NCBI GenBank assembly: GCA_046349515.1
Contig: JAXMCE010000009.1
Location: 96,023-160,022 of the forward strand
Reading direction: 5' to 3'
DNA length: 64,000 bases
From: JBGPGW01 sp046349515
GTDB lineage: Bacteria > Pseudomonadota > Alphaproteobacteria > CADEGL01
Numbering within the stretch: the stretch's first letter is position 1; every line of letters starts with the position of its first letter. This document shows, one piece after another, positions 34,834-42,219 of this stretch. The notes beneath the pieces were generated by a model. That model was not told the DNA's origin. It worked only from the letters and a program-made list of their open reading frames with translations, and made no database searches. Position numbers and translations under genes: made by a program.

Positions 34834-35448
34834 CTACCGCACGGGCGTCCTCTTCGGAAGCATCTCGAGATGGACGGCCCTCGGCGTGCGGTCCTCGCCG
34901 TTGATGGGCGTTACGTCCATGGGGCAGGCCGAGAAGACGAGAACGAGGTCGATCGAGGCGCGCAGGACCACATGGTCGCCCGGCCTGCTCACCGGCGGCT
35001 CGAGCGCGAGCTGCGCGTTGCCGCTGACGGGGATGTTCATCCACAGGTTGACCGGATTGGGCACAAGGCCCGAATCGTAGCCGGCACGGAACAGCGCCCC
35101 GAGGAAATTGTCCCGGCAATTGGCATGGCCGGGCGCCGAGCCATAGTGCTGGTAGAGCCACTTGTCACAGCACGCGAACAGCATGTCGTGCCGGCAGGTT
35201 GAACTGTCCTCCTCGAGCACGAGCATGGGCGTGCGGCGGTTCGAGTAGAACGGCTCCCCCACCTTGGGGAAGAGGCTGAACTGCATGCGCCGCGTGTGCT
35301 CGACCGAGAGGTATTCGCTCGTGTCGCGGCGCGCGAGCGCCCAGGTATCGACGACCTGGGAGCCGAAGGTGTTGACGAGGCGCACCGCCTCCCCCGCCTC
35401 GAGCACGACGGCCAACCCGCCACCACCGGGGATTTCATGGATCGCCAT
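34834..35448 (-). CDS. DUF1989/urea carboxylase-associated family protein
   Basis: The 204-residue cytosolic protein fits the DUF1989 family, often found beside urea carboxylase or nitrogen-compound catabolic genes. Characteristic segments are NTFGSQVVDTWALA near 31, SVEHTRRMQFSLFPKVGEP near 55, and NPVNLWMNIPVS near 135. The chemistry is not established. The start ATG has AGGAGA 8 bases upstream; the open frame extends to 35574 but without family features. It is divergent from the molybdenum hydroxylase operon starting at 35677, with 228 bases between them. Confidence 0.82.
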   Translation of the reverse strand: MAIHEIPGGGGLAVVLEAGEAVRLVNTFGSQVVDTWALARRDTSEYLSVEHTRRMQFSLFPKVGEPFYSNRRTPMLVLEEDSSTCRHDMLFACCDKWLYQHYGSAPGHANCRDNFLGALFRAGYDSGLVPNPVNLWMNIPVSGNAQLALEPPVSRPGDHVVLRASIDLVLVFSACPMDVTPINGEDRTPRAVHLEMLPKRTPVR

Positions 35449-35603
35449 GTCGTCCGTTCTCCTCTGTCGCCGGTTACGGCGCTCATTGCGCCCGCCGGAT
35501 CGCGAACGAGCATAGACAGTCTCGCCCGCACTGCGCCGAACTTGCGAGTCCGTCGCATCGAAAAAGTTTTCCACAGATCGTTGGTGCCGCGCGCGCTCTC
35601 AAG

Positions 35604-35631
35604 TTGACAAGGCTTCGATGGCCGTTAGTGT
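35604..35631 (+). promoter_or_regulatory. candidate promoter of the molybdenum hydroxylase operon
   Basis: A perfect TTGACA at 35604-35609 is followed, after 16 bases, by TAGTGT at 35626-35631. The expected start of transcription is about 40 bases before the FAD subunit gene. Confidence 0.5.
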
Positions 35632-35676
35632 CGGCGTGGGCATCCCACTCGGCCCTTGCAACCACTAGGGACCGTC

Positions 35677-36537
35677 ATGCGATACGAAGCACCGACCACC
35701 ATCAATGCCGCCGTGAAGCTGCTGGCGGGCAAGGCGCGGACGCCGCGCGTGCTCGCGGGCGGCACAGACCTTCTCGTCCAGTTGCGCACAGACCGCATCG
35801 CACCCGACCTCGTCGTCGATGTGAAGCGCATCGCCAGTTTGCGCACGATTACATCCAAGGGTGGCGGCTTCCGCATCGGCGCCGCGGTCGCGAGCGCGGA
35901 GCTCGGCGAGCACAAGGCGCTCAAGAAGGCCTGGCCTGGCGTCGTCGAAGCCGCGACTTTGATCGGCTCCTCGCAAATCCAGGCGCGCGCGACGATCGCG
36001 GGCAATCTTTGCAACGCCTCGCCCGCCGCCGACAGCGTGCCGGCGCTCGTGGCCGCCGGCGCCTCCGCCGTCATCGCCGGTCCCCGCGGCAAGCGCACGG
36101 TGCCCGTCGAAAAGGTGACGACCGGTCCCGGCAAGACCGCGCTCAAGAAAGGCGAGATCGTCGAGGCTATCGTGCTGCCGAAGCGCGCGCCCCGCTCGGG
36201 CGACGCCTATCTCCGCTTCATTCCGCGGAGCGAGATGGACATCGCGGTCGTGGGCGTCGGGATCAACCTCACGCTCGACGCGAAGGGGGTCTGCACGGCC
36301 GCGCGCGTGGCCTTGGGCGCCGTCGCCGACCGCGTGCTTCTCGTGCCGGAGGCGGCCAAGGCGCTCATCGGCACCACGGTCGACCAGGCGGCCCTCGACA
36401 AGCTGGCGGCCGCGGCCTCCGCCGCCTGCCGTCCCATCGACGACAAGCGCGGCACCAAGGAATTCCGCATCAAAGTTGCCGGCGTGCTCGCGCGTCGCGC
36501 GGCGCAAACGGCATTGAAGCGCGCAAGGGGGAAATGA
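35677..36537 (+). CDS. molybdenum hydroxylase FAD-binding (medium) subunit
   Basis: The 286-residue protein has the FAD-binding fold of xanthine dehydrogenase-type enzymes: VLAGGTDLLVQLR at about 27-39 and ATIAGNLCNASPAADS at about 104-119 contact FAD. It passes electrons between the Fe-S subunit and an acceptor. The start ATG has AGGGA upstream and begins MRYEAPTTINAAV, which matches the family. Its stop overlaps the next start by four bases (ATGA), a sign of translational coupling. Confidence 0.9.
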   Translation: MRYEAPTTINAAVKLLAGKARTPRVLAGGTDLLVQLRTDRIAPDLVVDVKRIASLRTITSKGGGFRIGAAVASAELGEHKALKKAWPGVVEAATLIGSSQIQARATIAGNLCNASPAADSVPALVAAGASAVIAGPRGKRTVPVEKVTTGPGKTALKKGEIVEAIVLPKRAPRSGDAYLRFIPRSEMDIAVVGVGINLTLDAKGVCTAARVALGAVADRVLLVPEAAKALIGTTVDQAALDKLAAAASAACRPIDDKRGTKEFRIKVAGVLARRAAQTALKRARGK

Positions 36538-37013
36538 TGTCACAGGTCCGGGTAGCAACCACCATCAACGGCGATGCCGTCGAATTCCTCTGCGAGCCGG
36601 AGGAGACGCTCCTCGACGTGCTGCGCGACCGGCTGAGCCTCACCGGCGCCAAGGAAGGCTGCGGCACGGGCGACTGCGGAGCGTGCAGCGTCACGCTCGA
36701 CGGCCGGGTCGTGTGCTCCTGCCTCGTGCTCGGCGCCGAGGCGGAAGGCCGCGAGATCGGCACGGTCGAGGGAATCGCCGAAGGCGAGAAGCTCCATCCC
36801 CTCCAGGAACGCTTCATCGAATTCGCGGCCCTGCAATGCGGCGTCTGCACGCCCGGCTTCCTCGTCGCCGCCAAGGCGCTCCTCGAGCGCAATCCCAATC
36901 CGACCGAGAGCGAGATCCGCTTCGGCTTGGCCGGCAACCTCTGCCGGTGCACCGGTTACGACAAGATCGTCCGCGCGGTCCAGGCCGCGGCCGCCGATTT
37001 GAGAAAGGGTTGA
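36534..37013 (+). CDS. molybdenum hydroxylase 2Fe-2S (small) subunit
   Basis: The 159-residue protein carries both 2Fe-2S clusters of the enzyme. The plant-ferredoxin-type cluster is in KEGCGTGDCGACS plus a downstream cysteine; the second is in QCGVCTPGF and NLCRCTGY. A second ATG at 36537 is equally possible as the start; AAGGGG lies upstream. The large subunit gene follows after 3 bases. It could also serve the orphan large subunit encoded at 24495, which lacks its own partner; that is speculation. Confidence 0.93.
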   Translation: MMSQVRVATTINGDAVEFLCEPEETLLDVLRDRLSLTGAKEGCGTGDCGACSVTLDGRVVCSCLVLGAEAEGREIGTVEGIAEGEKLHPLQERFIEFAALQCGVCTPGFLVAAKALLERNPNPTESEIRFGLAGNLCRCTGYDKIVRAVQAAAADLRKG

Positions 37014-37016
37014 ACC

Positions 37017-39284
37017 ATGCCCCTCGACACCAAGCTCAATCCCGCGACCCACAAGTTCAAGCTCGTCGGCACGCGCCCCAACCGGCCCGACGGCATGGAC
37101 AAGGTGACGGGCCGCGCCAAGTTCGGCGCCGACGCGACAGCGCCCGGCATGCTGATCGGCAAGATCCTGCGGAGCCCGCACCCGCACGCGCGCATCCGTT
37201 CGATCGACGCCTCGAAGGCGCTCAAGCTGCCCGGCGTCAAGGCGGTCGTCACCCGCGAGGACTTCAACTGCGACGATCCCGGCCAGCGCGACGTCGTCTA
37301 CAACATCATGGCGCGCGAGAAAGCGCTCTATGACGGCCACGCGGTCGCCGCGGTCGCGGCGACGAGCGCCGTCATCGCCAAGAAGGCCCTGAAGCTCATC
37401 AAGGTCGACTACGAGATCCTGCCCCACGTCACCGACGTCGACGAGGCCATGAAGCCGACGGCGCCGGTGCTGCACAGCACCATGATGACGGCCAATGTCG
37501 AGCCCGCGCCCAAGAAGGCCTCGAACATCGCGGCGCGCTACGAGTTCGGCAAAGGCGATCCCGAAGTCGGCTTCAAGCAGGCCGACTTCGTCGTCGAGCG
37601 CACCTTCAAGACCGAGGCCACGCACCAGGGCTACATCGAGCCCCATGCGTGTCTCGCGAGCGTCGGTCCCGACGGCCAGGGCGAGCTGTGGGTCTGCACC
37701 CAGGGCCATTACATGGTGCGCAACACCTGCGCCACCATCCTCGGCATGGATGTCTCGAAGCTGCGCGTGACCTCGTCCGAGATCGGCGGCGGCTTCGGCG
37801 GCAAGACGACGGTGTTCCTCGAGCCCGTGGCCTTGGCGCTCTCGCGCAAGGCCAACCGGCCGGTGAAGATGGTCATGACGCGCGACGAGGTGTTCCGCGG
37901 CTCGGGCCCGACCTCGAGCTGCAGCATGACGATCAAGATCGGCGTGACCAAGGACGGGCGCATCACGGGCGCGCACGGCGAGTTCCGCTTCCAGGGCGGC
38001 GCCTTCGCGGGCTCGCCCGTCGAGCTCGGCGCCATGTCGGCCTTCGCCTGCTACGACCTCGACCACGTGAAGTCGGTCGGCTACGACGTCGTGACGAACC
38101 GTCCGAAGCAGGCCGCCTACCGCGCGCCCGGCGCGCCCATGGCGGCCTTCGCGGTCGAAAGCGTGCTCGACGAGCTGGCCAAGAAGATCGGCATGGATCC
38201 GATCGAGATGCGCCTGAAGAACGCGGCCAAGGAGGGCACCAAATCCTCCTACGGGCCCACCTTCAACCGCATCGGCCTCATCGAGTGCCTGGAGGCCGCG
38301 CGCAAGCACCCGCACTACAAGGCGCCGCTCGGCCCCAACCAGGGTCGCGGCATCGCCGCCGGCTTCTGGTTCAACTTCGGTGGCCAGACCTGCGTGTCGC
38401 TCAACTTGAACGTCGACGGCACCTTCGCCCTCGCGGTCGGCACGCCCGACATCGGCGGCTCCCGCGCCTCCATGGCCCTCATGGCCGCGGAGGAACTCGG
38501 GATCAGCTACGACCAGGTGCGCGCGATCGTCGCGGACACGAGCTCGCTCGGCTACAACGACGTCTCCGACGGCAGCCGCGTCACCTTCTCGACGGGGCTC
38601 GCGACCATCGCCGCCGCGCGCGACGCGATCGGTAAATTGTGCGCCCGCGCCGCCAAGATCTGGAACATCCCGGTCGAGGCGGTCACCTGGGAGAACGGCT
38701 ACGCCAAGCCCTCGGGCCCCAATGCCGGCAGCTTCCAGCCGCTGTCCTTGAAGGAAATCGCGGCCTCCGCCGGCAAGACGGGCGGCCCCATCGCCGGCCA
38801 CTACGAGGTGAATGCCGGCGGTGCCGGTGTCAGCTTCGCCGTCCACATGTGCGACGTCGAAATCGACCGCGAGACGGGTCGCTCCGTGGTCAAGCGCTAC
38901 ACGATCGCCCAGGACGCCGGCAAAGCGGTCCATCCGAGCTACGTCGAAGGCCAGTTCCAGGGCGGTGCCGCGCAGGGCGTCGGCTGGGCGCTCAACGAGG
39001 AATACGTCTACGGCAAGGACGGGCGCCTGCAGAACCCGGGCTTCCTCGACTACAGGATGCCCGTCGCCTCCGACCTGCCCATGATCGACACGGTGATCGT
39101 CGAGGTGCCCAATCCGGGCCATCCCTACGGGGTGCGCGGCGTGGGCGAGACCTCGATCGTGCCGCCGCTCGCGGCCGTCGCCATTGCGGTGTCGAACGCG
39201 GCGGGCGTGCGCTTCACGGACCTGCCGCTGTCGCCGCCGCACGTCTTGAAGGCGCTGGACGGGGCGTCGGCCCGGAGGCGCTGA
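37017..39284 (+). CDS. molybdenum hydroxylase molybdopterin-binding (large) subunit
   Basis: The 755-residue catalytic subunit shows the cofactor motifs GGGFGGKTTVFLEP, AYRAPGAPMAAF and the catalytic glutamate in RGVGETSIVPP near the C-terminus. The enzyme would hydroxylate an aldehyde or aromatic ring carbon with water as oxygen source. The AYRAPG loop does not match the AYRCSFR loop of form I CO dehydrogenase, so CO oxidation is unlikely. The substrate is unknown; the facing DUF1989 gene hints at nitrogen-compound breakdown. Its stop codon overlaps the start of the MoaD-like gene. Confidence 0.92.
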   Translation: MPLDTKLNPATHKFKLVGTRPNRPDGMDKVTGRAKFGADATAPGMLIGKILRSPHPHARIRSIDASKALKLPGVKAVVTREDFNCDDPGQRDVVYNIMAREKALYDGHAVAAVAATSAVIAKKALKLIKVDYEILPHVTDVDEAMKPTAPVLHSTMMTANVEPAPKKASNIAARYEFGKGDPEVGFKQADFVVERTFKTEATHQGYIEPHACLASVGPDGQGELWVCTQGHYMVRNTCATILGMDVSKLRVTSSEIGGGFGGKTTVFLEPVALALSRKANRPVKMVMTRDEVFRGSGPTSSCSMTIKIGVTKDGRITGAHGEFRFQGGAFAGSPVELGAMSAFACYDLDHVKSVGYDVVTNRPKQAAYRAPGAPMAAFAVESVLDELAKKIGMDPIEMRLKNAAKEGTKSSYGPTFNRIGLIECLEAARKHPHYKAPLGPNQGRGIAAGFWFNFGGQTCVSLNLNVDGTFALAVGTPDIGGSRASMALMAAEELGISYDQVRAIVADTSSLGYNDVSDGSRVTFSTGLATIAAARDAIGKLCARAAKIWNIPVEAVTWENGYAKPSGPNAGSFQPLSLKEIAASAGKTGGPIAGHYEVNAGGAGVSFAVHMCDVEIDRETGRSVVKRYTIAQDAGKAVHPSYVEGQFQGGAAQGVGWALNEEYVYGKDGRLQNPGFLDYRMPVASDLPMIDTVIVEVPNPGHPYGVRGVGETSIVPPLAAVAIAVSNAAGVRFTDLPLSPPHVLKALDGASARRR

Positions 39285-39529
39285 TGACCAAGGTCGTGCT
39301 GTCCGGCTCGCTCAACGCGGCGACCGGCGGCAGGACCGAGTTCGAGATCGAGGCGGCGAACATCCACCAGCTGTTCACGCGGCTGGGGGAGGATTATCCG
39401 AAGCTGAAGCCGATCCTCGATCGGGGCGTCGCGGTCGCGATCGACGGGCAGATCTACCGCGACGACTGGTTCCAGCCGATCGCGCCCGGAAGCGAGGTCT
39501 TCATCTTTCCGCGCATGGCGGGCGGATAG
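39284..39529 (+). CDS. MoaD/ThiS-like sulfur carrier protein
   Basis: The 81-residue protein ends in Gly-Gly (RMAGG), the mark of ubiquitin-like sulfur carriers, and contains the fold segments EIEAANIHQLFTRLGEDYP and GSEVFIFPRMAGG. MoaD supplies sulfur for the dithiolene group of molybdopterin. The start overlaps the large subunit stop (TGATG), so the two are translationally coupled. A dedicated carrier at the end of a molybdenum enzyme operon suggests a role in cofactor supply or modification, though use in another sulfur transfer cannot be excluded. Confidence 0.85.
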   Translation: MTKVVLSGSLNAATGGRTEFEIEAANIHQLFTRLGEDYPKLKPILDRGVAVAIDGQIYRDDWFQPIAPGSEVFIFPRMAGG

Positions 39530-39695
39530 GCCCTCAGGGCCGGACCGGGCGGGGCGACGCCCCCTTCCCGCCCGCCACCGGGGGTGCCCGTTCTGAGCAC
39601 GCTCGACATCGCCCTCAAGCTGGGATATTGCCTATCGGTACTTGTCCAATGGCGGCTACCCCCTGGGGCCGCCGCCAGCAATCGGAGTGCGATCG

Positions 39696-39905
39696 ATGCC
39701 TGTCGGCACAGTGAAGTGGTTCAATACCGTCAAGGGTTACGGCTTCATCCAGCCTGAGGGCGGCGGCAAGGACGTTTTCGTTCATATTTCCGCCGTCCAG
39801 CGTGCGGGTCTGCGCGAGCTCGTTGAAGGGCAGAGGGTGTCCTACGAAGAGCAGTTGGATCCCAAGCGCGGCAAGAGCTCGGCGGAGAATCTCAAAGCCG
39901 TCTGA
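39696..39905 (+). CDS. cold-shock domain protein
   Basis: The 69-residue single-domain protein is of the CspA family, with RNP1 (KGYGFIQ) and RNP2 (VFVHIS). Such proteins bind single-stranded RNA and melt secondary structure. The start has GGAG 10 bases upstream and matches the family N-terminus (GTVKWFN); an in-frame extension upstream lacks support. The 166-base stretch before it probably contains a promoter and untranslated leader, but no clear element was identified. Confidence 0.93.
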   Translation: MPVGTVKWFNTVKGYGFIQPEGGGKDVFVHISAVQRAGLRELVEGQRVSYEEQLDPKRGKSSAENLKAV

Positions 39906-39912
39906 CCCGTTC

Positions 39913-39931
39913 GGGCCGCATCCCGCGGCCC
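39913..39931 (+). terminator. hairpin terminator after the cold-shock gene
   Basis: GGGCCGC at 39913-39919 and GCGGCCC at 39925-39931 form a perfect 7-bp stem with a 5-base loop, 8 bases after the stop codon. The following bases are C/T-rich. Confidence 0.55.
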
Positions 39932-39957
39932 CGATCCTTCCCCATGGCGTGATATCG

Positions 39958-39979
39958 TCCTGGCCTTCAGCGGCCAGGA
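39958..39979. terminator. second hairpin, possibly terminator for the DUF1127 gene
   Basis: TCCTGGCC at 39958-39965 and GGCCAGGA at 39972-39979 form an 8-bp stem with loop TTCAGC. It lies between the cold-shock gene and the 3' end of the first DUF1127 gene, which arrives from the other side. Confidence 0.45.
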
Positions 39980-40054
39980 TTGGCGCCATGCGTTTGCGCG
40001 CGCTTGCGCGCCTCGCCCTTCGAGAGAGCCGACGGCGTCTGGCGCAGCCAGCCT

Positions 40055-40276
40055 TCAAGCCCTCCAGAACGGCTTCGCCGTTTCGCGCTCGACCGTGACC
40101 GGGTCGAGCCCGATGTCGCGCAACTGACGCTCATCGAGGCACGCCAGCGCCCGCCGTCCCTCGGCGCGATCGCTCCACAGGCGGATGAGCGCCGCAGAGC
40201 GCTGCACGAGCCGCACCGATGACAGGAGGACGCTGAGGACGCGCGCGGAACCAACCTCGCGGCTCAAGGACGACAT
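40055..40276 (-). CDS. DUF1127 protein (copy A)
   Basis: The 73-residue protein carries the DUF1127 signature near its C-terminus: RALACLDERQLRDIGLDPVT and the ending PFWRA. Small DUF1127 proteins are common in Alphaproteobacteria, where some act in RNA metabolism and nutrient responses. The start at 40276 was chosen because GGAGAG lies 6 bases upstream and it gives exactly the length of copy B; another ATG lies at 40288. The gene and its upstream region are duplicated 390 bases away. Confidence 0.85.
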   Translation of the reverse strand: MSSLSREVGSARVLSVLLSSVRLVQRSAALIRLWSDRAEGRRALACLDERQLRDIGLDPVTVERETAKPFWRA

Positions 40277-40326
40277 GGGACTCTCCATCGGTGGGGGCGC
40301 AGGGGATCGGTCTCGGAACGATCTCG

Positions 40327-40356
40327 GTGCAATCGAACCATCGACATCGGTGCAAT
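40327..40356. promoter_or_regulatory. operator-like direct repeats, copy 1
   Basis: GTGCAAT occurs at 40327-40333 and 40350-40356, a start-to-start distance of 23 bases. The bases between (CGAACCATCGACATCG) resemble those of copy 2. The site lies 51-80 bases upstream of DUF1127 copy A. Confidence 0.6.
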
Positions 40357-40357
40357 C

Positions 40358-40402
40358 ATGGTCGGCGAACCGCTCGCCGCGATCGCGGGGGCCGAAGGCT
40401 GA
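40358..40402 (+). pseudogene. possible remnant of a duplicated MocR gene start
   Basis: An ATG placed exactly as the MocR start relative to the direct repeats opens a frame of 14 codons (MVGEPLAAIAGAEG) before TGA. Its AIA at positions 8-10 matches the AIA of the MocR N-terminus, but the similarity is short. It fits decay of the copied gene start; a chance frame is possible. Confidence 0.35.
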
Positions 40403-40444
40403 GGTCGGCCGGGGCTGCCCAGCGTGAGCGTGAGCCCGGCCACG

Positions 40445-40666
40445 TCACGCGCTCCAGAACGGCTTCGCCGCTTCGCGACGGACCCAACCGCCGTCGAATC
40501 CGATCTCGCCGAGATGCCGCCCATCGAGGCGCGACAGCGCCCGCCGCGCGACAACGCGGGCCATCCAAATGCCGGCCTGGGCGGCCGAGCGCTGGACCGC
40601 GCGCATCCACTCCTGGGCGGCGCGAACAAGGGGCGCAGGACCGGCCTCACGGCTCGTGGGCGACAT
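40445..40666 (-). CDS. DUF1127 protein (copy B)
   Basis: The 73-residue protein is a paralog of copy A, sharing the start REAGPAP (REVGSAR in A), VQRSAA in the middle, RALSRLDGRHLGEIGFD and the end AAKPFWSA. The start is supported by AAGGAGACGTCGCC before the ATG. It is divergent from the MocR gene at 40750, with the direct repeats in between, so the regulator probably controls both. Role as for other DUF1127 proteins, not established. Confidence 0.87.
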   Translation of the reverse strand: MSPTSREAGPAPLVRAAQEWMRAVQRSAAQAGIWMARVVARRALSRLDGRHLGEIGFDGGWVRREAAKPFWSA

Positions 40667-40718
40667 GGCGACGTCTCCTTGGGTGTTGTCGCGTGAGATT
40701 GCTTCCTGATAGTATTCA

Positions 40719-40748
40719 GTGCAATCAAAACATTGAACTCGGTGCAAT
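40719..40748. promoter_or_regulatory. operator-like direct repeats, copy 2
   Basis: GTGCAAT occurs at 40719-40725 and 40742-40748, again 23 bases apart. The second repeat ends one base before the MocR start codon, so a bound protein would block its transcription. MocR-type regulators such as GabR and PdxR bind paired direct repeats; autoregulation is inferred from that. Confidence 0.65.
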
Positions 40749-40749
40749 T

Positions 40750-42090
40750 ATGGCCGACCAGGACTACCGCGCGATTGCCGATCAGCTGGCCGCCGACATC
40801 GCCGCGGGCCGGCTTGCGCCGGGCACTCGGCTCCTGCCGCAGCGCGAATTCGCCTATCAGCGCGGGATCGCGGCCTCGACCGCGGGACGCGTCTACGCCG
40901 ATCTCAGGCGGCGCGGTCTCGTCACGGGCGAAGTCGGGCGGGGCACCTATGTGCGCCCGCCCCTTGGCCGCCTCAACACCGTCCTCGGCGAGCCCAACGA
41001 CGCGCCCGTCGATCTCGCGATCAACTTTCCCATCCTCCCCGACCAGGCGGCTCTCCTGCAGCACACGCTCGGGGCGACCTTGCGCGCCGAGGTCCTCGCC
41101 CACGCCATGAAGCCGGTCGGCACCGCCGCGACGCCGGAGGCGCGTGCGATCGCCGCATCCTTCCTCGCGCGCGCCGCCTGGTCTCCCTCCCCCTCGCAGC
41201 TGCTTTTTGCCGGCAACGGCCGCCAGGCCATCGCCGCCGCGATGGCGGCGCTGGCATCCTCCGGCGGCCGCATCGGCGTCGAGGCCCTGACCTATCCGAT
41301 CGCGAAGAGCATCGCGGCGCGTCTCGGAATCACGCTCGTGCCGATCGAACTCGACGAGCACGGCGTGCGCCCCGAGGGCATCCTCCGCGCGCACAAGCGC
41401 ACGCCCTTGAACGGGCTCTACCTTCAACCGCACCTCCACAACCCGCTCGGCGTCAGCATGGACCGGGCGCGCCGGCGCGAGATCGCTTCCGTCCTGGAGA
41501 AGACGGGCCTCGTCGCCATCGAAGACGCGATCTACGCCTTTCTCACCGACGCGCCGCCGCTCGCCGCGACTGCTCCCGACCACACGATCCTCGTGGACAG
41601 CCTCTCCAAGCGCATCGCGCCCGGCGCCACGCTCGGCATGATCGCGGCGCCCGCGCGTCTCGCTGACCGGGTCGCAGGCGCCCTGCGCGCGGGCGGCGGG
41701 ACGGCAATGGGCCTAGCGCTCTTCGTCAGCCTGCGCTCCATGTCCGACGGCACGGCGGCGCGCCTCGCGGAGGCAAAGCGCAAGGACGCGATCGAGCGCC
41801 AAGCCATCGCGCGCGAGGCGCTCGAGGGTCTCGCCATCAAGGGCGACCGTCGCGCCTATCACCTCTGGCTCGACCTGCCCGAGTCCTGGAACGGCGAGGC
41901 GTTCGTCTCGGCAGCCGCGCGGCAGGGCATTGCCCTCACCGCCGGCAGCGCTTTCGCGGTCGCCCCAGGCCACGCGCCACGTTCCGTTCGCATCGCCCTC
42001 GCCGCCCCGCCCAAGGACGTGCTGGCACGAGCGCTTATAGCGCTGCGGTCACTCGCCCTCTCCGATCCGGGGGACTCGGCGACCGAATAG
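40750..42090 (+). CDS. MocR-type (GntR-aminotransferase) transcription regulator
   Basis: The 446-residue protein has an N-terminal GntR winged helix (about 1-70: YRAIADQLAADIAAGRLAPG, LLPQREFAYQRGIAAST) and a class I aminotransferase-like domain. PLP would be held by the lysine in VDSLSKRIAPG near 280. Family members bind PLP and an amine or aldehyde effector to switch gene expression. The start ATG directly follows the direct repeats and has no ribosome site, so the mRNA may be leaderless. Likely targets are itself, the divergent DUF1127 genes and perhaps the aminotransferase at 42220. Confidence 0.88.
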   Translation: MADQDYRAIADQLAADIAAGRLAPGTRLLPQREFAYQRGIAASTAGRVYADLRRRGLVTGEVGRGTYVRPPLGRLNTVLGEPNDAPVDLAINFPILPDQAALLQHTLGATLRAEVLAHAMKPVGTAATPEARAIAASFLARAAWSPSPSQLLFAGNGRQAIAAAMAALASSGGRIGVEALTYPIAKSIAARLGITLVPIELDEHGVRPEGILRAHKRTPLNGLYLQPHLHNPLGVSMDRARRREIASVLEKTGLVAIEDAIYAFLTDAPPLAATAPDHTILVDSLSKRIAPGATLGMIAAPARLADRVAGALRAGGGTAMGLALFVSLRSMSDGTAARLAEAKRKDAIERQAIAREALEGLAIKGDRRAYHLWLDLPESWNGEAFVSAAARQGIALTAGSAFAVAPGHAPRSVRIALAAPPKDVLARALIALRSLALSDPGDSATE

Positions 42091-42219
42091 GCGCGCGGCC
42101 CCGGGAGGGGGCTGGCTCCCGCGCCCATATTGGCTAAACTGGCGGCCATGCCTGCATCGGCAGGCCCTCGCGCGCGAGCCGCCCGGGGGAGCAAGCCCAA
42201 CGCCGGGAGGACCTGATTC

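Larger units (their letters stand above)
40055..40752. repeat. 390-bp segmental duplication covering DUF1127 gene, promoter and MocR start
   Basis: Two units follow each other with an offset of exactly 390 bases between the two DUF1127 stop codons (40055 and 40445). Each unit has a 222-base DUF1127 gene on the minus strand and a promoter region of about 80 bases with two GTGCAAT repeats 23 bases apart, ending in an ATG on the plus strand. In the second unit that ATG begins the MocR gene. In the first it begins only a 14-codon frame. Confidence 0.75.

Noticed and set aside
36540..39242. Open minus-strand frame of 900 codons
   Set aside because: It mirrors the Fe-S and large subunit genes of the molybdenum hydroxylase, which have unmistakable motifs.
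37017..39284. Carbon monoxide dehydrogenase large subunit (CoxL)
   Set aside because: The form I active-site loop AYRCSFR is absent; the place reads AYRAPGAP, so a CO-oxidising role is not supported.
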